DNA of 64,000 bases from Marispirochaeta sp963667435 (GCA_963667435.1 OY763414.1:1178001-1242000); one strand, 5' to 3'. Shown: positions 9,058 to 18,188, counted from the first letter of the stretch. Numbers and translations: made by a program. Notes: a model not told the origin generated them from the sequence alone.

Positions 9058-9441
9058 TTAATTCATTACCGGAAGCGCAGTTTCAAACTGACCGGTTGAA
9101 AGCAGCACCAGAGTGCAGGCTTCCAGATAAGGAATACCCGCCTCATCCAGAGCTTTCATGAGCTCCTCCGACTCAGTGCCGGGATTAAATATTACCCGGC
9201 CGGGCTTCAGAGCCAGAATGGCATCAATCTCTCCCTGGATATGCTTTGGTCCGATATAAAGCGTCAGGGTATGAACTTTCTCGGGAATATCGGCAAGGGA
9301 TTTAAATACAGGAACCCCTTCAATTTCTTCAAGTACCGGATTCACCGGAGCAACATTATACCCGTGGCTTTTAAGCATGGTCATAGCCTTGTAGGCATAT
9401 CGTTCTGGTTTTTTACTGGCACCAAGTATGGCTATCTGCAT
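9058..9441 (-). CDS. CoA-binding domain protein (YccU-like)
   Basis: A 127-residue single Rossmann domain of the CoA_binding type also present in succinyl-CoA synthetase alpha: N-terminal IAILGASKKPERYAYKA, then GYNVAPVNP and the VIFNPGTES loop. Stand-alone versions are probably CoA or nucleotide sensors; the role is not established. The start is placed at 9441 because GGAG lies five nt before this ATG, while the ATG at 9459 has none. Confidence 0.82.
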   Translation of the reverse strand: MQIAILGASKKPERYAYKAMTMLKSHGYNVAPVNPVLEEIEGVPVFKSLADIPEKVHTLTLYIGPKHIQGEIDAILALKPGRVIFNPGTESEELMKALDEAGIPYLEACTLVLLSTGQFETALPVMN

Positions 9442-9544
9442 AATTTCTCCTATATACAAACATTAATATATAAAAACATTATCGAAACAACAAGCAACTG
9501 ATCTCTTATTGACCCTGATTAACATTAAGCATAGTCTTGGACTA

Positions 9545-10834
9545 ATGACTATACCCCCGGGCAGCTCCAGGCCTGCAGGAAAATACATATTCTATGCATG
9601 GCTGCCTCTGGCGGCAATGTGGATCCTTATGGCGGTGGAACAGCCGGGCCTGGCAGCTGTTATAACCAGGCTGCCGGAGGTCAAAAAACAACTCGCCATT
9701 TCCGGTGTCATCTTCTCATTCTCACTGATTATAGAAAGCCCCATAATACAGATGCTTTCCGCTGCAACCGCCCTGGGACGGGGACGAAACAGCTACCGGG
9801 AACTGCTCGGATTCATGCACATCCTTGGAGCCGGACTGACACTGATACATTTCCTGACAGGGATAACTCCCTTTTTTGATTTTCTTATCCTGCGTCTGAT
9901 TAAACTTCCCCCGGATTACCTTCATGATGCCCGGATATCCTTTCTGCTCATGACCCCATTTGCAGCAGCAGTCGGATACCGACGACTCTGGCAGGGAATT
10001 CTGATACGCCTGGGAAAGTCGAAATACATACCCGCGGTAATGACCTCCCGACTGGGAACAACAGCTTTAATCCTCATTACCGGGCTGCTGAACGGAATGC
10101 TCCCGGGAGCAGCACTCGGGGCACTTGCAATAAGCACCGGTGTAGTCATGGGGGCAATTGGATCCTATCTATTCCTGCGCCCGCTGCTACCGGGAATGAC
10201 AGACAATGACACCGTTCAGGGTACACATAATCTGCTGCAGTTCTACATTCCCCTTGCCCTGACTTCATTCATAAATCTCGCCGCCCGTCCCCTGCTCTCA
10301 GTAGGAATTGCACGGGCAGTAAGACCCATAGATTCACTGGCGGTGTGGCCGGTCCTGATGGGTTTTATGTTTCTTTTCAATGCCATAGCTCTGTCCTATC
10401 AGGAGATTGTAATAACAGTTATAGAAAAACCGGGAGCTCAGAGCGCTCTTAAGCGTTTTGCCATGCAGATTGGAGCCGGTTTACTGATTCTTTATCTTCT
10501 GACTGTTCTCACTCCCCTGAGAGAGCTGTGGTTCCGGACGGTGTCGGGTCTTACCCCGGATCTGATGGAGCTTCTGCCCCTGCCTGTGCTTATAACCGCG
10601 CTATGTCCGCCGCTGCTTACGGCTATATCGTATTTCCGGGGAGTTTACATATCGGAAAAACGGACCAGAACTGTAAGTAACGGCGTGATAATAAATCTGG
10701 TAGCCATGACCGCACTCATGCTGATCTTCCTGAAAATTCCTGCGGTGGATGGAGCTGTTCTTGCAGCTGCAGCCTATACCGGAGCCATCAGTGCCGAGGT
10801 TCTGTTTCTTTTAATTGTTCAAACCTGGCGGTAG
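9545..10834 (+). CDS. Polytopic membrane protein, MATE/ANK-like
   Basis: About 429 residues with roughly 12 hydrophobic helices in two halves, each opening with a pattern like that of MOP-superfamily carriers (PLAAMWILMAVEQPGLAAVI and IPLALTSFINLAARPLLSVGIAR). The second half and the closing segment (VDGAVLAAAAYTGAISAEVLF) recall the progressive-ankylosis (ANKH) branch more than classic MATE drug pumps. ANKH exports nucleotides or citrate in animals; the bacterial role is unknown. ATG 9545 is chosen tentatively; a TTG at 9509 is in frame and neither has a good ribosome site. The last 16 nt overlap the convergent aminotransferase gene. Confidence 0.6.
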   Translation: MTIPPGSSRPAGKYIFYAWLPLAAMWILMAVEQPGLAAVITRLPEVKKQLAISGVIFSFSLIIESPIIQMLSAATALGRGRNSYRELLGFMHILGAGLTLIHFLTGITPFFDFLILRLIKLPPDYLHDARISFLLMTPFAAAVGYRRLWQGILIRLGKSKYIPAVMTSRLGTTALILITGLLNGMLPGAALGALAISTGVVMGAIGSYLFLRPLLPGMTDNDTVQGTHNLLQFYIPLALTSFINLAARPLLSVGIARAVRPIDSLAVWPVLMGFMFLFNAIALSYQEIVITVIEKPGAQSALKRFAMQIGAGLLILYLLTVLTPLRELWFRTVSGLTPDLMELLPLPVLITALCPPLLTAISYFRGVYISEKRTRTVSNGVIINLVAMTALMLIFLKIPAVDGAVLAAAAYTGAISAEVLFLLIVQTWR

Positions 10835-12036
10835 GTGGCCAGAAAATCCTTCAGATCGTTCATTACCCTTTCCAGCTCATCCACCCGGGGTAGAAAAACA
10901 ATACGAAAATGGTCCGGGTCGGGCCAGTTGAAGCCGGTCCCCTGCACCATCAGCACCTTTTTCTCTCTAAGGAAATCGAGGATAAACTGCATATCATTGG
11001 TAATTCCGAAGCGCTTGATGTCAATCTTCGGAAAAAGATAAAGGGCACCCTTCGGCTTTACACAGCTGATTCCGGGAATATCAGTAAGAATATTATAGGC
11101 CATATCCCGCTGTTCCCTGAGGCGTCCTCCGGGAATTATGAGGTCCTTGATGCTCTGATATCCCCCCAGGGCAGCCTGTATGGCATACTGGGCGGGAACA
11201 TTGGCACAAAGCCGCATATTGGAGAGCATGGAAAGCCCTTCCAGATAATCCTGGGCATGAGATTTCCGCCCGCTTAAAATCATCCATCCTGCTCGGAATC
11301 CTGCTGCACGGTACACTTTTGAAAGACCGTTAAAGGTTACTATCAGGATATCTTCCGCCAGGGAAGCCGTGGGGGTATGGATATTGTCATCGTAGAGTAT
11401 CTTGTCGTAGATTTCATCGGAGAAGACGATAAGATCGTGCTTGCGGGCGAGTTCTACAATCCCTTCAAGAATCTCCCTGGGATATACACTGCCGGTGGGA
11501 TTGTTGGGATTGATAATAACAATTCCCTTGGTCCGGTCACTTATTTTAGACTCCATGTCCGCGAGATCAGGGAACCAGTCGGAAGATTCATCGCAAATGT
11601 AGTGAACAGCTTTTCCGCCGGCAAGGGTAGCCGCCGCTGTCCACAGGGGATAATCGGGAGCTGGTATCAGCACCTCATCACCGTTATTCAGCAGACCCTG
11701 CATGGACATGACAATCAGCTCGCTGACACCATTGCCTATATAAATATCCTCGGTTCCTACACCGGGAATACCTATCTGCTGACAGTACTGCATTACCGCC
11801 TTTCGAGCGGAGAATAACCCCTTGGAATCAATATATCCCTGGGCATCATGCAGATTGTGAACCATATCATGAAGAAGCTCATCCGGGGCATTGAAACCGA
11901 AAACATAGGGGTTACCGGTGTTCAGTTTCATTACATGGTAGCCCTCTTCTTCAAGCCGCTGGGCTTCACTGAGAACGGGGCCGCGGATATCATAACAGAC
12001 TTCATCAAGTTTGGATGATTTTGTGTAGACCTTCAT
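10819..12036 (-). CDS. Alanine-type aminotransferase (AlaA/YfbQ-like), PLP-dependent
   Basis: Fold-type I, class I/II aminotransferase of 405 residues. Visible features: VMKLNTGNPYVFGF near the N-terminus, NPNNPTGSVYP contacting the cofactor, SDEIYDKILYDD, and the PLP lysine in FNGLSKVYRAAGFRAGW (near residue 240) followed by the phosphate-binding Arg. The sequence type matches the AlaA/YfbQ group, which makes alanine from pyruvate and glutamate. Its ATG follows the TGA of the upstream membrane protein with no gap (TGAATG), so the two are coupled. Confidence 0.9.
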   Translation of the reverse strand: MKVYTKSSKLDEVCYDIRGPVLSEAQRLEEEGYHVMKLNTGNPYVFGFNAPDELLHDMVHNLHDAQGYIDSKGLFSARKAVMQYCQQIGIPGVGTEDIYIGNGVSELIVMSMQGLLNNGDEVLIPAPDYPLWTAAATLAGGKAVHYICDESSDWFPDLADMESKISDRTKGIVIINPNNPTGSVYPREILEGIVELARKHDLIVFSDEIYDKILYDDNIHTPTASLAEDILIVTFNGLSKVYRAAGFRAGWMILSGRKSHAQDYLEGLSMLSNMRLCANVPAQYAIQAALGGYQSIKDLIIPGGRLREQRDMAYNILTDIPGISCVKPKGALYLFPKIDIKRFGITNDMQFILDFLREKKVLMVQGTGFNWPDPDHFRIVFLPRVDELERVMNDLKDFLATYRQV

Positions 12037-12870
12037 TCAGGCATCTTCTCCGGGTGTACTTTCCTGTGGTTCCGCAAGAGCTGAATAGAGCCAGTCCACC
12101 GCCTCTTCCACTACCTTGCCGAGAACAACAATATGCACCTCTGCTCTGGATTTGGCAATCTCTTTCTCCAGCGCTTCCCGGGAAAATCGCTTTTTAAGAT
12201 CCATGCGCATATTCTCTTTGCTTTTCACAGCTTCTGCATCATCCAGTGCTGCGGTTTCAAGCATATACGCATTGAGAAGAGTAAGAACCGGATCAGACCA
12301 GTCCAGAATGGAAAGAAACTGAACTCTGGCTTCGGTGAGTTTTTTCTGAAGCAAGAGGGAAAATCCGTAGCTCCAGACAATCCACAGCCTGCTCTTCACT
12401 TTACTTTCAAGAAACTCCCGAAAAAACGCCTCCGCCTTTGCCGGCTCACTCCCCAGGATATAGGGAACACCGAGGGTAAGTACAAAATCTTCCAGCATAG
12501 CCGGTTTTTTTTCCCGCAGAAGCATTTCTATACGCGTAAGTATATCCAGACGACTGCTGACAAGAGCCGCGTTAATACAGATTTTTATATCCTGTTTCCT
12601 GAAACGGCCGGATTCCATACGCCCCAGAACATGGCTGATTATACCGTTCCAGTCTTCCTTTTCAAGGAGCGAGAACAAACGCCAGTGCAGAAGAAAGTAG
12701 AAATTCAGCAGCGCCATAACCAGAAGGAAAATAAGAGGCAGGTACCAGTTGCCTGTCCAGAAATCCCTGGTATAGTCCCATCCGAGGACAAGAAGAGGCA
12801 TGAAAAAGATAATCAGAAAGGAGAATAGGATAACTACGTTAAAAAGAATAAAAATTATCTTAAATTTCAC
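12037..12870 (-). CDS. Membrane-anchored protein with helical repeats, unknown function
   Basis: About 277 residues. Two hydrophobic segments near the N-terminus (IIFILFNVVILFSFLIIFFM and WYLPLIFLLVMALLNFYFLLHW) are followed by a cytoplasmic helical region with TPR-like helix pairs (LGRMESGRFRKQDIKICINAALVSSR; EAFFREFLESKVKSRLW). I do not recognise a family. GTG 12870 is chosen because AGGAG lies eight nt upstream and a TATAAT-like box precedes it; the longer frame to 12927 has no such site. Coupled to the downstream aminotransferase gene. Confidence 0.7.
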   Translation of the reverse strand: MKFKIIFILFNVVILFSFLIIFFMPLLVLGWDYTRDFWTGNWYLPLIFLLVMALLNFYFLLHWRLFSLLEKEDWNGIISHVLGRMESGRFRKQDIKICINAALVSSRLDILTRIEMLLREKKPAMLEDFVLTLGVPYILGSEPAKAEAFFREFLESKVKSRLWIVWSYGFSLLLQKKLTEARVQFLSILDWSDPVLTLLNAYMLETAALDDAEAVKSKENMRMDLKKRFSREALEKEIAKSRAEVHIVVLGKVVEEAVDWLYSALAEPQESTPGEDA

Positions 12871-12979
12871 CGAAATTCTCCTATAATATATAAGAGGGAG
12901 TGTAAAGTATTCCCTTTGCGGGGTCAACGGCAGTGATTTTGCCGGGCTTTGGAATGAGCTATAAGGATAGTAATGTATC

Positions 12980-14140
12980 GTGAATAAGGTCAGTATCGAT
13001 AATCTTCCGGTTAATTTATATATCGACGCTCCGGTTTTTCTGGATGAAAACTATATTCTCCTCTCTCCGGATGTCAGAATAGGTAAAGAACTGATAAGCC
13101 GTCTTGAAAAATGGCAGTACCGGGAAGTCTTTACTAATGGAACCCCCACGGATAAAGCGAGCACTATTTTAACTGATGGTTCTGAAGGATCACTGAACCT
13201 TTATAACGGGGATGCCCGGGAAAGCAATGAACGTCAGGAAGTAAAGGATTTCTACCAGGCGACAACCGCCAAGGTAATAACCATATATGAACGGTTTATT
13301 GAGAGAGAAGAACTCAGGATTGATGAGATAACGGATATTATCAAGGAGATTATTTCTACCCTTAAAAGCTCCAGACGTTTTCTTCTGAGTGTTCCCTTCT
13401 CTGCTCAACCCGACGATGAATATCTGGCCTCCAGCTGCCTGAAAACCGCAATCATCTGTCTTGCATTGGGAGATTTTCTCAAACTTCCGCCTCACAAGCT
13501 TATTGAGGTGGGAATGGCCGGACTCCTTCACAAAATCGGAATGATCAAAATCCCGAAACAGATTTACATGAGCGACCGTCCTTTAAGCCCCAACGAAAGG
13601 AAAACCATCTACGCGAATCCTATAATAGGCTACCGTATCCTCAAAGCCGCATCGTTCCCCGCAACAGTATGCCTTGCAGTACTTGAACATGCTGAGCATG
13701 TTGACGGCTCCGGGTATCCGCGAAAACTTATGGGAGATAAAATCTCTCTCTTCGGGAAGATTGTCGGAGTAGCCACCGCCTATAACGGCGCGGTATCCCG
13801 CAGACCCTACAAACAGGAACGGGACGGGCACACGGGAATTATGGACCTGTTGAAGGACATTGGGAAGCAGTTTGATGAGCGGATTCTCAGAGCTCTGGTT
13901 TATACTCTGTCCATCTACCCGATCGGAACCTATGTTGAGCTCAGCAACGGTGCCAAGGGTGTTGTTGTACGTACAGACATACGGGATCCGAAATACCCTG
14001 CAGTCCGCCTTCTGGTAAATGAACAGGACAACCTGTATGCAGAAGCTCCGATTCTGCAGACCAAAGAGGGCGACGAAATTCAGATTACCAGGTCTCTCCC
14101 ACCGGCAGCCGTTAGAGAACTGGAAACCCGTCTGGGATAA
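12980..14140 (+). CDS. Degenerate HD-GYP domain protein
   Basis: A 386-residue cytoplasmic protein with the DUF3391-like N-terminal segment and an HD-GYP domain (about 145-300). The fold signature survives (LLHKIGMIKIP, LSPNERKTIY, DGSGYP at 242-247, SRRPYK), but the metal ligands do not: the HD dyad is H184-K185, the HPxxG His is Asn213, HHE is H237-A238-E239, and the VAD aspartate is Thr266. Cyclic di-GMP hydrolysis is therefore unlikely; a binding or scaffold role is inferred. The C-terminal part (YPIGTYVELSNGAKGVVV) is the usual HD-GYP tail. Starts at GTG. Confidence 0.85.
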   Translation: MNKVSIDNLPVNLYIDAPVFLDENYILLSPDVRIGKELISRLEKWQYREVFTNGTPTDKASTILTDGSEGSLNLYNGDARESNERQEVKDFYQATTAKVITIYERFIEREELRIDEITDIIKEIISTLKSSRRFLLSVPFSAQPDDEYLASSCLKTAIICLALGDFLKLPPHKLIEVGMAGLLHKIGMIKIPKQIYMSDRPLSPNERKTIYANPIIGYRILKAASFPATVCLAVLEHAEHVDGSGYPRKLMGDKISLFGKIVGVATAYNGAVSRRPYKQERDGHTGIMDLLKDIGKQFDERILRALVYTLSIYPIGTYVELSNGAKGVVVRTDIRDPKYPAVRLLVNEQDNLYAEAPILQTKEGDEIQITRSLPPAAVRELETRLG

Positions 14141-14221
14141 AAAATCATAATCAGCGTTGACAGGAAGCGGTAGTATGGTCTACCGTTGCTTTCACCCTGA
14201 AGGGATTATCACGATAACACC

Positions 14222-15397
14222 ATGAGAAGATCACGCGCAAAGAACGACACCGGGACCTCTCAGGTCCCTATGCTGCTTCGTCAGCTTTTGACCGCTGAAG
14301 AAAAAAACAAGGCTGAACTCAAACAGTCAATCATTGCCATACTGAAGGACCCGGGAGAAATACTGCGCAGCGGGATCCTGGATACAGCACATCCCCTCTA
14401 CCTCAATGCACAACTTGTCGATGATGCCCTGGAATCGGTAACCAACGGCATGGAGGATCTTGCCCTGCTGAAACTGCTTGCAAAAGTTCCGGATGATTCC
14501 ATCGTGGGCCCCTGGAAACGTGGAGTACTTGCAATCCAGGCCTTTTACCGGGGAAAGCTGTCTGATCTGTCCCGGCACAGAGAGTATATACCAGAGGGCA
14601 CTCCGCCGAGAAAACTGGCAGATCTTGCAGAGGATATTCTAACCGGGAAATACGGTGCAGATGGCGGAAACAGTGGGGTTCACCGTTTTGCAGCGGAGAT
14701 TCTGCAGTCTCCCGATTACATTGGCGCTGCAGGAGAACAGATGGAAGAGGCCCTGGAAATGGGCATGCCCGATCTTTTCTGTGATACCGCAGCAATGCTG
14801 CTGCGGGATATAGAACGGGAATATCCCGCCGAAGCCGCCGATTTTGCGGTCTGGGCATTCTCCCGGCTGGCAGCAGAGGATCAATCCTTAATGAGTCTTC
14901 TCAAACGCTTCCGTCCCCTCTTTGGAGAACCGGGAACCTACCGGCTTGCGGCATTAGGAGTACTTGAGGAGGATGCCGATGCGGCTCTCTTTTTCTGGCT
15001 TAAATACATCACTTCCGAAATTGAGGAAAACCTGCCGGACAGGGAGGTTGTTGCCGCAGCCCTGACGATTGCAGCGGAGATAGGTGAAAGGGGAACGGTT
15101 TTTAGCCTGGAGGAAGATGCAGGCGAAAACTCAGCAGAAGACGAACTGTTGAGACAGCAGTTTACCAAACTACTGACAAGCCTCAGTGAGGGTCTCTGCA
15201 GAATCTTTCCGGAAACAGAATCCTGCCCGGTACGCGATCCGGCCGACTGCAGAACCGCTGCGTCCCTGATCGGACCAACAGTTTCTGTACCGGAAACTGC
15301 TGACACGGAAATAAACCGTTCCTCTGCTGAAACGAGAGAACGACTTGTACGCCCCAAAGAGAGCAGTGAACCTCTGCAGCTTGAACTTTTTGCCTGA
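14222..15397 (+). CDS. Helical protein of unknown function ending in a clamp-like motif
   Basis: A 391-residue soluble, largely alpha-helical, acidic protein with no family that I recognise. Residues about 75-240 show regular helix pairs such as LALLKLLAKVPDD and AAMLLRDIEREYPAEAADFAVWAF. The C-terminal 60 residues look disordered and end in LQLELFA. QLELF at the very C-terminus resembles the QL(S/D)LF peptide that binds the DNA polymerase sliding clamp. It is followed after 14 nt by a small J-like protein and then by the nucleoside kinase. The clamp link is inference only. Confidence 0.65.
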   Translation: MRRSRAKNDTGTSQVPMLLRQLLTAEEKNKAELKQSIIAILKDPGEILRSGILDTAHPLYLNAQLVDDALESVTNGMEDLALLKLLAKVPDDSIVGPWKRGVLAIQAFYRGKLSDLSRHREYIPEGTPPRKLADLAEDILTGKYGADGGNSGVHRFAAEILQSPDYIGAAGEQMEEALEMGMPDLFCDTAAMLLRDIEREYPAEAADFAVWAFSRLAAEDQSLMSLLKRFRPLFGEPGTYRLAALGVLEEDADAALFFWLKYITSEIEENLPDREVVAAALTIAAEIGERGTVFSLEEDAGENSAEDELLRQQFTKLLTSLSEGLCRIFPETESCPVRDPADCRTAASLIGPTVSVPETADTEINRSSAETRERLVRPKESSEPLQLELFA

Positions 15398-15411
15398 AGG
15401 AGTAGTTAGAA

Positions 15412-15726
15412 ATGTCACTGCTTGCGGTTGATCCGTTTAACAGGCTCGGTATTGCCCGAAATGCCGATATTACTGAAATTCAGGAAGCCTATAATACCCT
15501 CCTGGAAAACAGCAGTCCGGACGAGCAGGCGGAGCTGGAAATAAGCTGCGCCTTTCTGCTCAATCCCGTCGGACTGGCATATGCGCGCCTGGCCCTGCCT
15601 GAAGGGGGAAAAAGCTTCAGCCGGTTGAAAAACGATCTGCCTCCCCGCCCCCGCTATCTGGGACCGGGAAAATGGAAAAAAGCCCTGCGCAGTATCCTGA
15701 AGTCAGAAACCGATCAATCCCTTTAG
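15412..15726 (+). CDS. Small J-domain-like protein lacking HPD
   Basis: A 104-residue protein whose residues about 6-60 have the outline of a J-domain: DPFNRLGIARNADITEIQEAYNTLL matches helices I and II of DnaJ-type domains (DPYKVLGVSRDA...IKKAYRKL), but the HPD tripeptide needed to stimulate Hsp70 is absent (SSPDEQAE instead). The C-terminal 40 residues are basic. It starts 14 nt past the preceding gene with AAGGAG before the ATG, so the two form one unit. Confidence 0.65.
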   Translation: MSLLAVDPFNRLGIARNADITEIQEAYNTLLENSSPDEQAELEISCAFLLNPVGLAYARLALPEGGKSFSRLKNDLPPRPRYLGPGKWKKALRSILKSETDQSL

Positions 15727-15795
15727 ACTTGTCCTTGCCCGTCTCACATTTATCCCCTAAGCTATTAGTATCTGTTCAGTAAAAAGGAGTAGGCC

Positions 15796-17460
15796 ATGCA
15801 GAAGGTAATGTGCAACCTGCCGTCAAAACGGTGGATAGAACTGGCATACGGAACACGGGTGCAGGAAATAATAGATTCTGAAGAGGAATTTGCAAATCCT
15901 GAACACCCTGTCGTTGCGGCACTGGTAAATAACGAGCTTGTAAGTCTCTCCTTCAAAATAGAGATATCATCGACTCTAAAGCTGGTCTCACTGGCATCTG
16001 AAGCCGGCATGCGTATCTACCGGAATTCCCTGACATTTCTTCTTTCCCGGACGGTCTCTGAACTTTTTCCAGAACGCCAGCTCATAGTAGGACACTCCCT
16101 GGGGCACGGGTACTATTTCTACTTTGATGGGGAGATGGAAGTGGAAAAGGGAGCTCTCGAGAAGATAAACAGCCGCATGCATGAGATTGTGCAACGTGAC
16201 GAGCCAATACTCCGGAAGGTGATTTCCTATGCGGAAGCAGTGGACTCCTTCCGCAAGTCGGGGAACTATTCCAGAGTAGAGCTGCTTCGCTTCCGTAACG
16301 AGGCAAAGATACCGGTATACGAAAGCGGCGGACACCGGGAAATCGGGTATCAGCCCCTGGTACCTTCAACAGGGCTCCTGAAGCTATTTCAGATCCGTGC
16401 TTATAACCCCGGATTTCTGCTGCGCTATCCCTCCTCGGCAGAACCGGATAAAATTTCCGATTTCACTGACAGCCCGGTCCTTTTTCAGGTATTTATGGAA
16501 TATAAAGCCTGGGGCAAAATTCTGAATGTTAACAGCACCGGCAAGCTTAACGAACTTATAGAATCCCGCAGCATGGGCGATTTCATCCAGGTTGCAGAGG
16601 CTCTGCATAACAAGAAGATAGCAAGTATCGCCGATGGAATTGCAGAACGACGGGGTACCGTCAAGGCGGTAATAATAGCAGGCCCTTCTTCTTCGGGAAA
16701 AACCACTTTCACAAAGAAACTTGCCATACAGTTGAAAGTATTAGGATTCAACCCGGTGATCATCTCCCTGGATGATTACTTTGTCTCCCGGGCGGAAACA
16801 CCAAGGGATGAGAACGGTGACTATGATTTTGAATCCATCAAAGCAATAAACATACCCCTGCTGAATAGTAATCTGCTGGATCTCTTTGACGGCAGGGAGG
16901 TGGAAATTCCCGTGTTTGACTTCAAGGAGGGCAAGCCAAAGACGGAAGGACATAATCTTCAGTTAGACAACCGCAGCATACTGCTTATGGAAGGAATCCA
17001 CGGACTGAATGACGAACTTACTGCCCAGGTTCCGAATGAGAGTAAATACAAAATCTATGTCTCCGCCCTTACTCAGCTGAACCTGGATGATCGTAACCGT
17101 ATCCCGACAACCGACAACCGCCTGCTGCGACGGATGGTCCGCGATCATCAGTTCCGCGGACACAGTGCCCTGCGCACCCTTCACATGTGGCCTTCGGTGA
17201 GACGCGGCGAAGACAGGAACATATTCCCCTACCAGAACAACGCCGATGCCGCATTCAACTCCGCCCTGGACTACGAGCTGGCAGTGCTGAAAAACTACGC
17301 GGAACCCCTGCTGCGTACGGTAAAGCCCTATGATCCGGAATATGCCGAAGCTATACGGCTTATGACCTTCCTGAACAATTTTGTGGGAATTCCTGACCGG
17401 CAGGTGCCTGGAGACTCGATCTTGAGAGAGTTTATCGGAGCTTCGAGTTTCAAGTATTAG
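15796..17460 (+). CDS. Nucleoside (uridine-type) kinase with ThrRS-like N-terminal half
   Basis: A 554-residue fusion. The N-terminal half (about 1-200) has a TGS-like start and a segment resembling the second additional domain of threonyl-tRNA synthetase (LFPERQLIVGHSLGHGYYFYFDGE) without the catalytic HxxxH. The C-terminal half is a PRK/uridine kinase with P-loop GPSSSGKTT at 296-304, the ISLDDYFVSR motif and a lid near DRNRIPTTDNRLLRRMVRD. Such long kinases are common in spirochaetes and some Firmicutes; they phosphorylate uridine/cytidine or related sugars. AAGGAG precedes the ATG. The role of the N-terminal half is unknown. Confidence 0.88.
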   Translation: MQKVMCNLPSKRWIELAYGTRVQEIIDSEEEFANPEHPVVAALVNNELVSLSFKIEISSTLKLVSLASEAGMRIYRNSLTFLLSRTVSELFPERQLIVGHSLGHGYYFYFDGEMEVEKGALEKINSRMHEIVQRDEPILRKVISYAEAVDSFRKSGNYSRVELLRFRNEAKIPVYESGGHREIGYQPLVPSTGLLKLFQIRAYNPGFLLRYPSSAEPDKISDFTDSPVLFQVFMEYKAWGKILNVNSTGKLNELIESRSMGDFIQVAEALHNKKIASIADGIAERRGTVKAVIIAGPSSSGKTTFTKKLAIQLKVLGFNPVIISLDDYFVSRAETPRDENGDYDFESIKAINIPLLNSNLLDLFDGREVEIPVFDFKEGKPKTEGHNLQLDNRSILLMEGIHGLNDELTAQVPNESKYKIYVSALTQLNLDDRNRIPTTDNRLLRRMVRDHQFRGHSALRTLHMWPSVRRGEDRNIFPYQNNADAAFNSALDYELAVLKNYAEPLLRTVKPYDPEYAEAIRLMTFLNNFVGIPDRQVPGDSILREFIGASSFKY

Positions 17461-17544
17461 CCGGCCGCTGAAGGGTTTAACAAAATTTCCTGAACACAGC
17501 TTCACTGTCCGGTGCCGGAGAGAATCTGAATTAATACCTGACCC

Positions 17545-17574
17545 TTGACAAAAAAGACCGTTCGGTCTTATTTT
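17545..17574 (+). promoter_or_regulatory. tetR promoter overlapping operator 1
   Basis: TTGACA (17545-17550) and TATTTT (17569-17574) are 18 bp apart. The inverted repeat AGACCG-TT-CGGTCT (17555-17568) fills the spacer. Transcription would start at about 17581, the A of the ATG, which suggests a leaderless message; no ribosome site is seen. Confidence 0.7.
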
Positions 17575-17580
17575 ATCAGC

Positions 17581-18171
17581 ATGAGCAAGGGAGAACAAAC
17601 CCGGCAGCGAATAGTAGGAGAAGCCGGAAAACTTCTTAACCGGACAGGTTACTTCTCGACATCCATGTCATCTATTCTCAATGAAGTAGGGCTGAAAAAA
17701 GGAGGCCTGTATAATCACTTCAACTCAAAAGAAGAGCTGGCATTGGAAGCATTTACTACCAATGTCACTATCCTGGGAAGATATCTGAGAGGTATTGCAG
17801 AGAAGCAGGAAGATCCATTGAATGTTCTCTTTGATCTTTGTGATGCAGGCATGGATATAGCTTCCGGAGAAGTTATTCCCGGAGGATGTCCAGTTCTAAA
17901 TGCGGGAATAGAATCGGATTACATATCTGACAATTTGAAAAAAAAAGCAACCTTCGCCATGGAAAGAATGTGTGAGTTGATCCTTATTCCTTTGAAAAAA
18001 CTGGAACAGGCACAGAGGCTAAAACCGGATACCGATTTGAAAGGCTTAGCATATTTTATTCTCGCCACCATTGAAGGAAGTATTCTGGTATCAAAAATAT
18101 CAGCGGAGAAATCCGGGCAGAAAATGGTTGTAGAAAATCTGAAAAAATCAATTGAAGCATATCTCAACTGA
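17581..18171 (+). CDS. TetR family transcriptional regulator
   Basis: About 196 residues. The TetR helix-turn-helix is at residues about 5-50 (TRQRIVGEAGKLLNRTGYFSTSMSSILNEVGLKKGGLYNHF), and the C-terminal ligand domain contains the ASGEVIPGGCPVLNAG segment seen in the AcrR/NemR-like group, with a Cys that could sense electrophiles. Start ATG 17581 is used because the -35 box lies over the upstream TTG. The same palindrome occurs in front of this gene and of the ketoacyl synthase gene downstream, so it probably represses both. Confidence 0.88.
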   Translation: MSKGEQTRQRIVGEAGKLLNRTGYFSTSMSSILNEVGLKKGGLYNHFNSKEELALEAFTTNVTILGRYLRGIAEKQEDPLNVLFDLCDAGMDIASGEVIPGGCPVLNAGIESDYISDNLKKKATFAMERMCELILIPLKKLEQAQRLKPDTDLKGLAYFILATIEGSILVSKISAEKSGQKMVVENLKKSIEAYLN

Positions 18172-18188
18172 TTTTTTTAATCCAAAAC

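Noticed and set aside
14157..14190. Possible promoter and hairpin before the QLELF protein gene
   Set aside because: TTGACA is present but no -10 box at proper distance; the CGGTAG/CTACCG hairpin is short and lacks a T run, so no firm call.
134..17460. Complete reassignment of TAG to glutamine
   Set aside because: TAG ends many intact genes at family-typical lengths here (tyrS, gltX, marC, SulP, nucleoside kinase), so it is a working stop codon.
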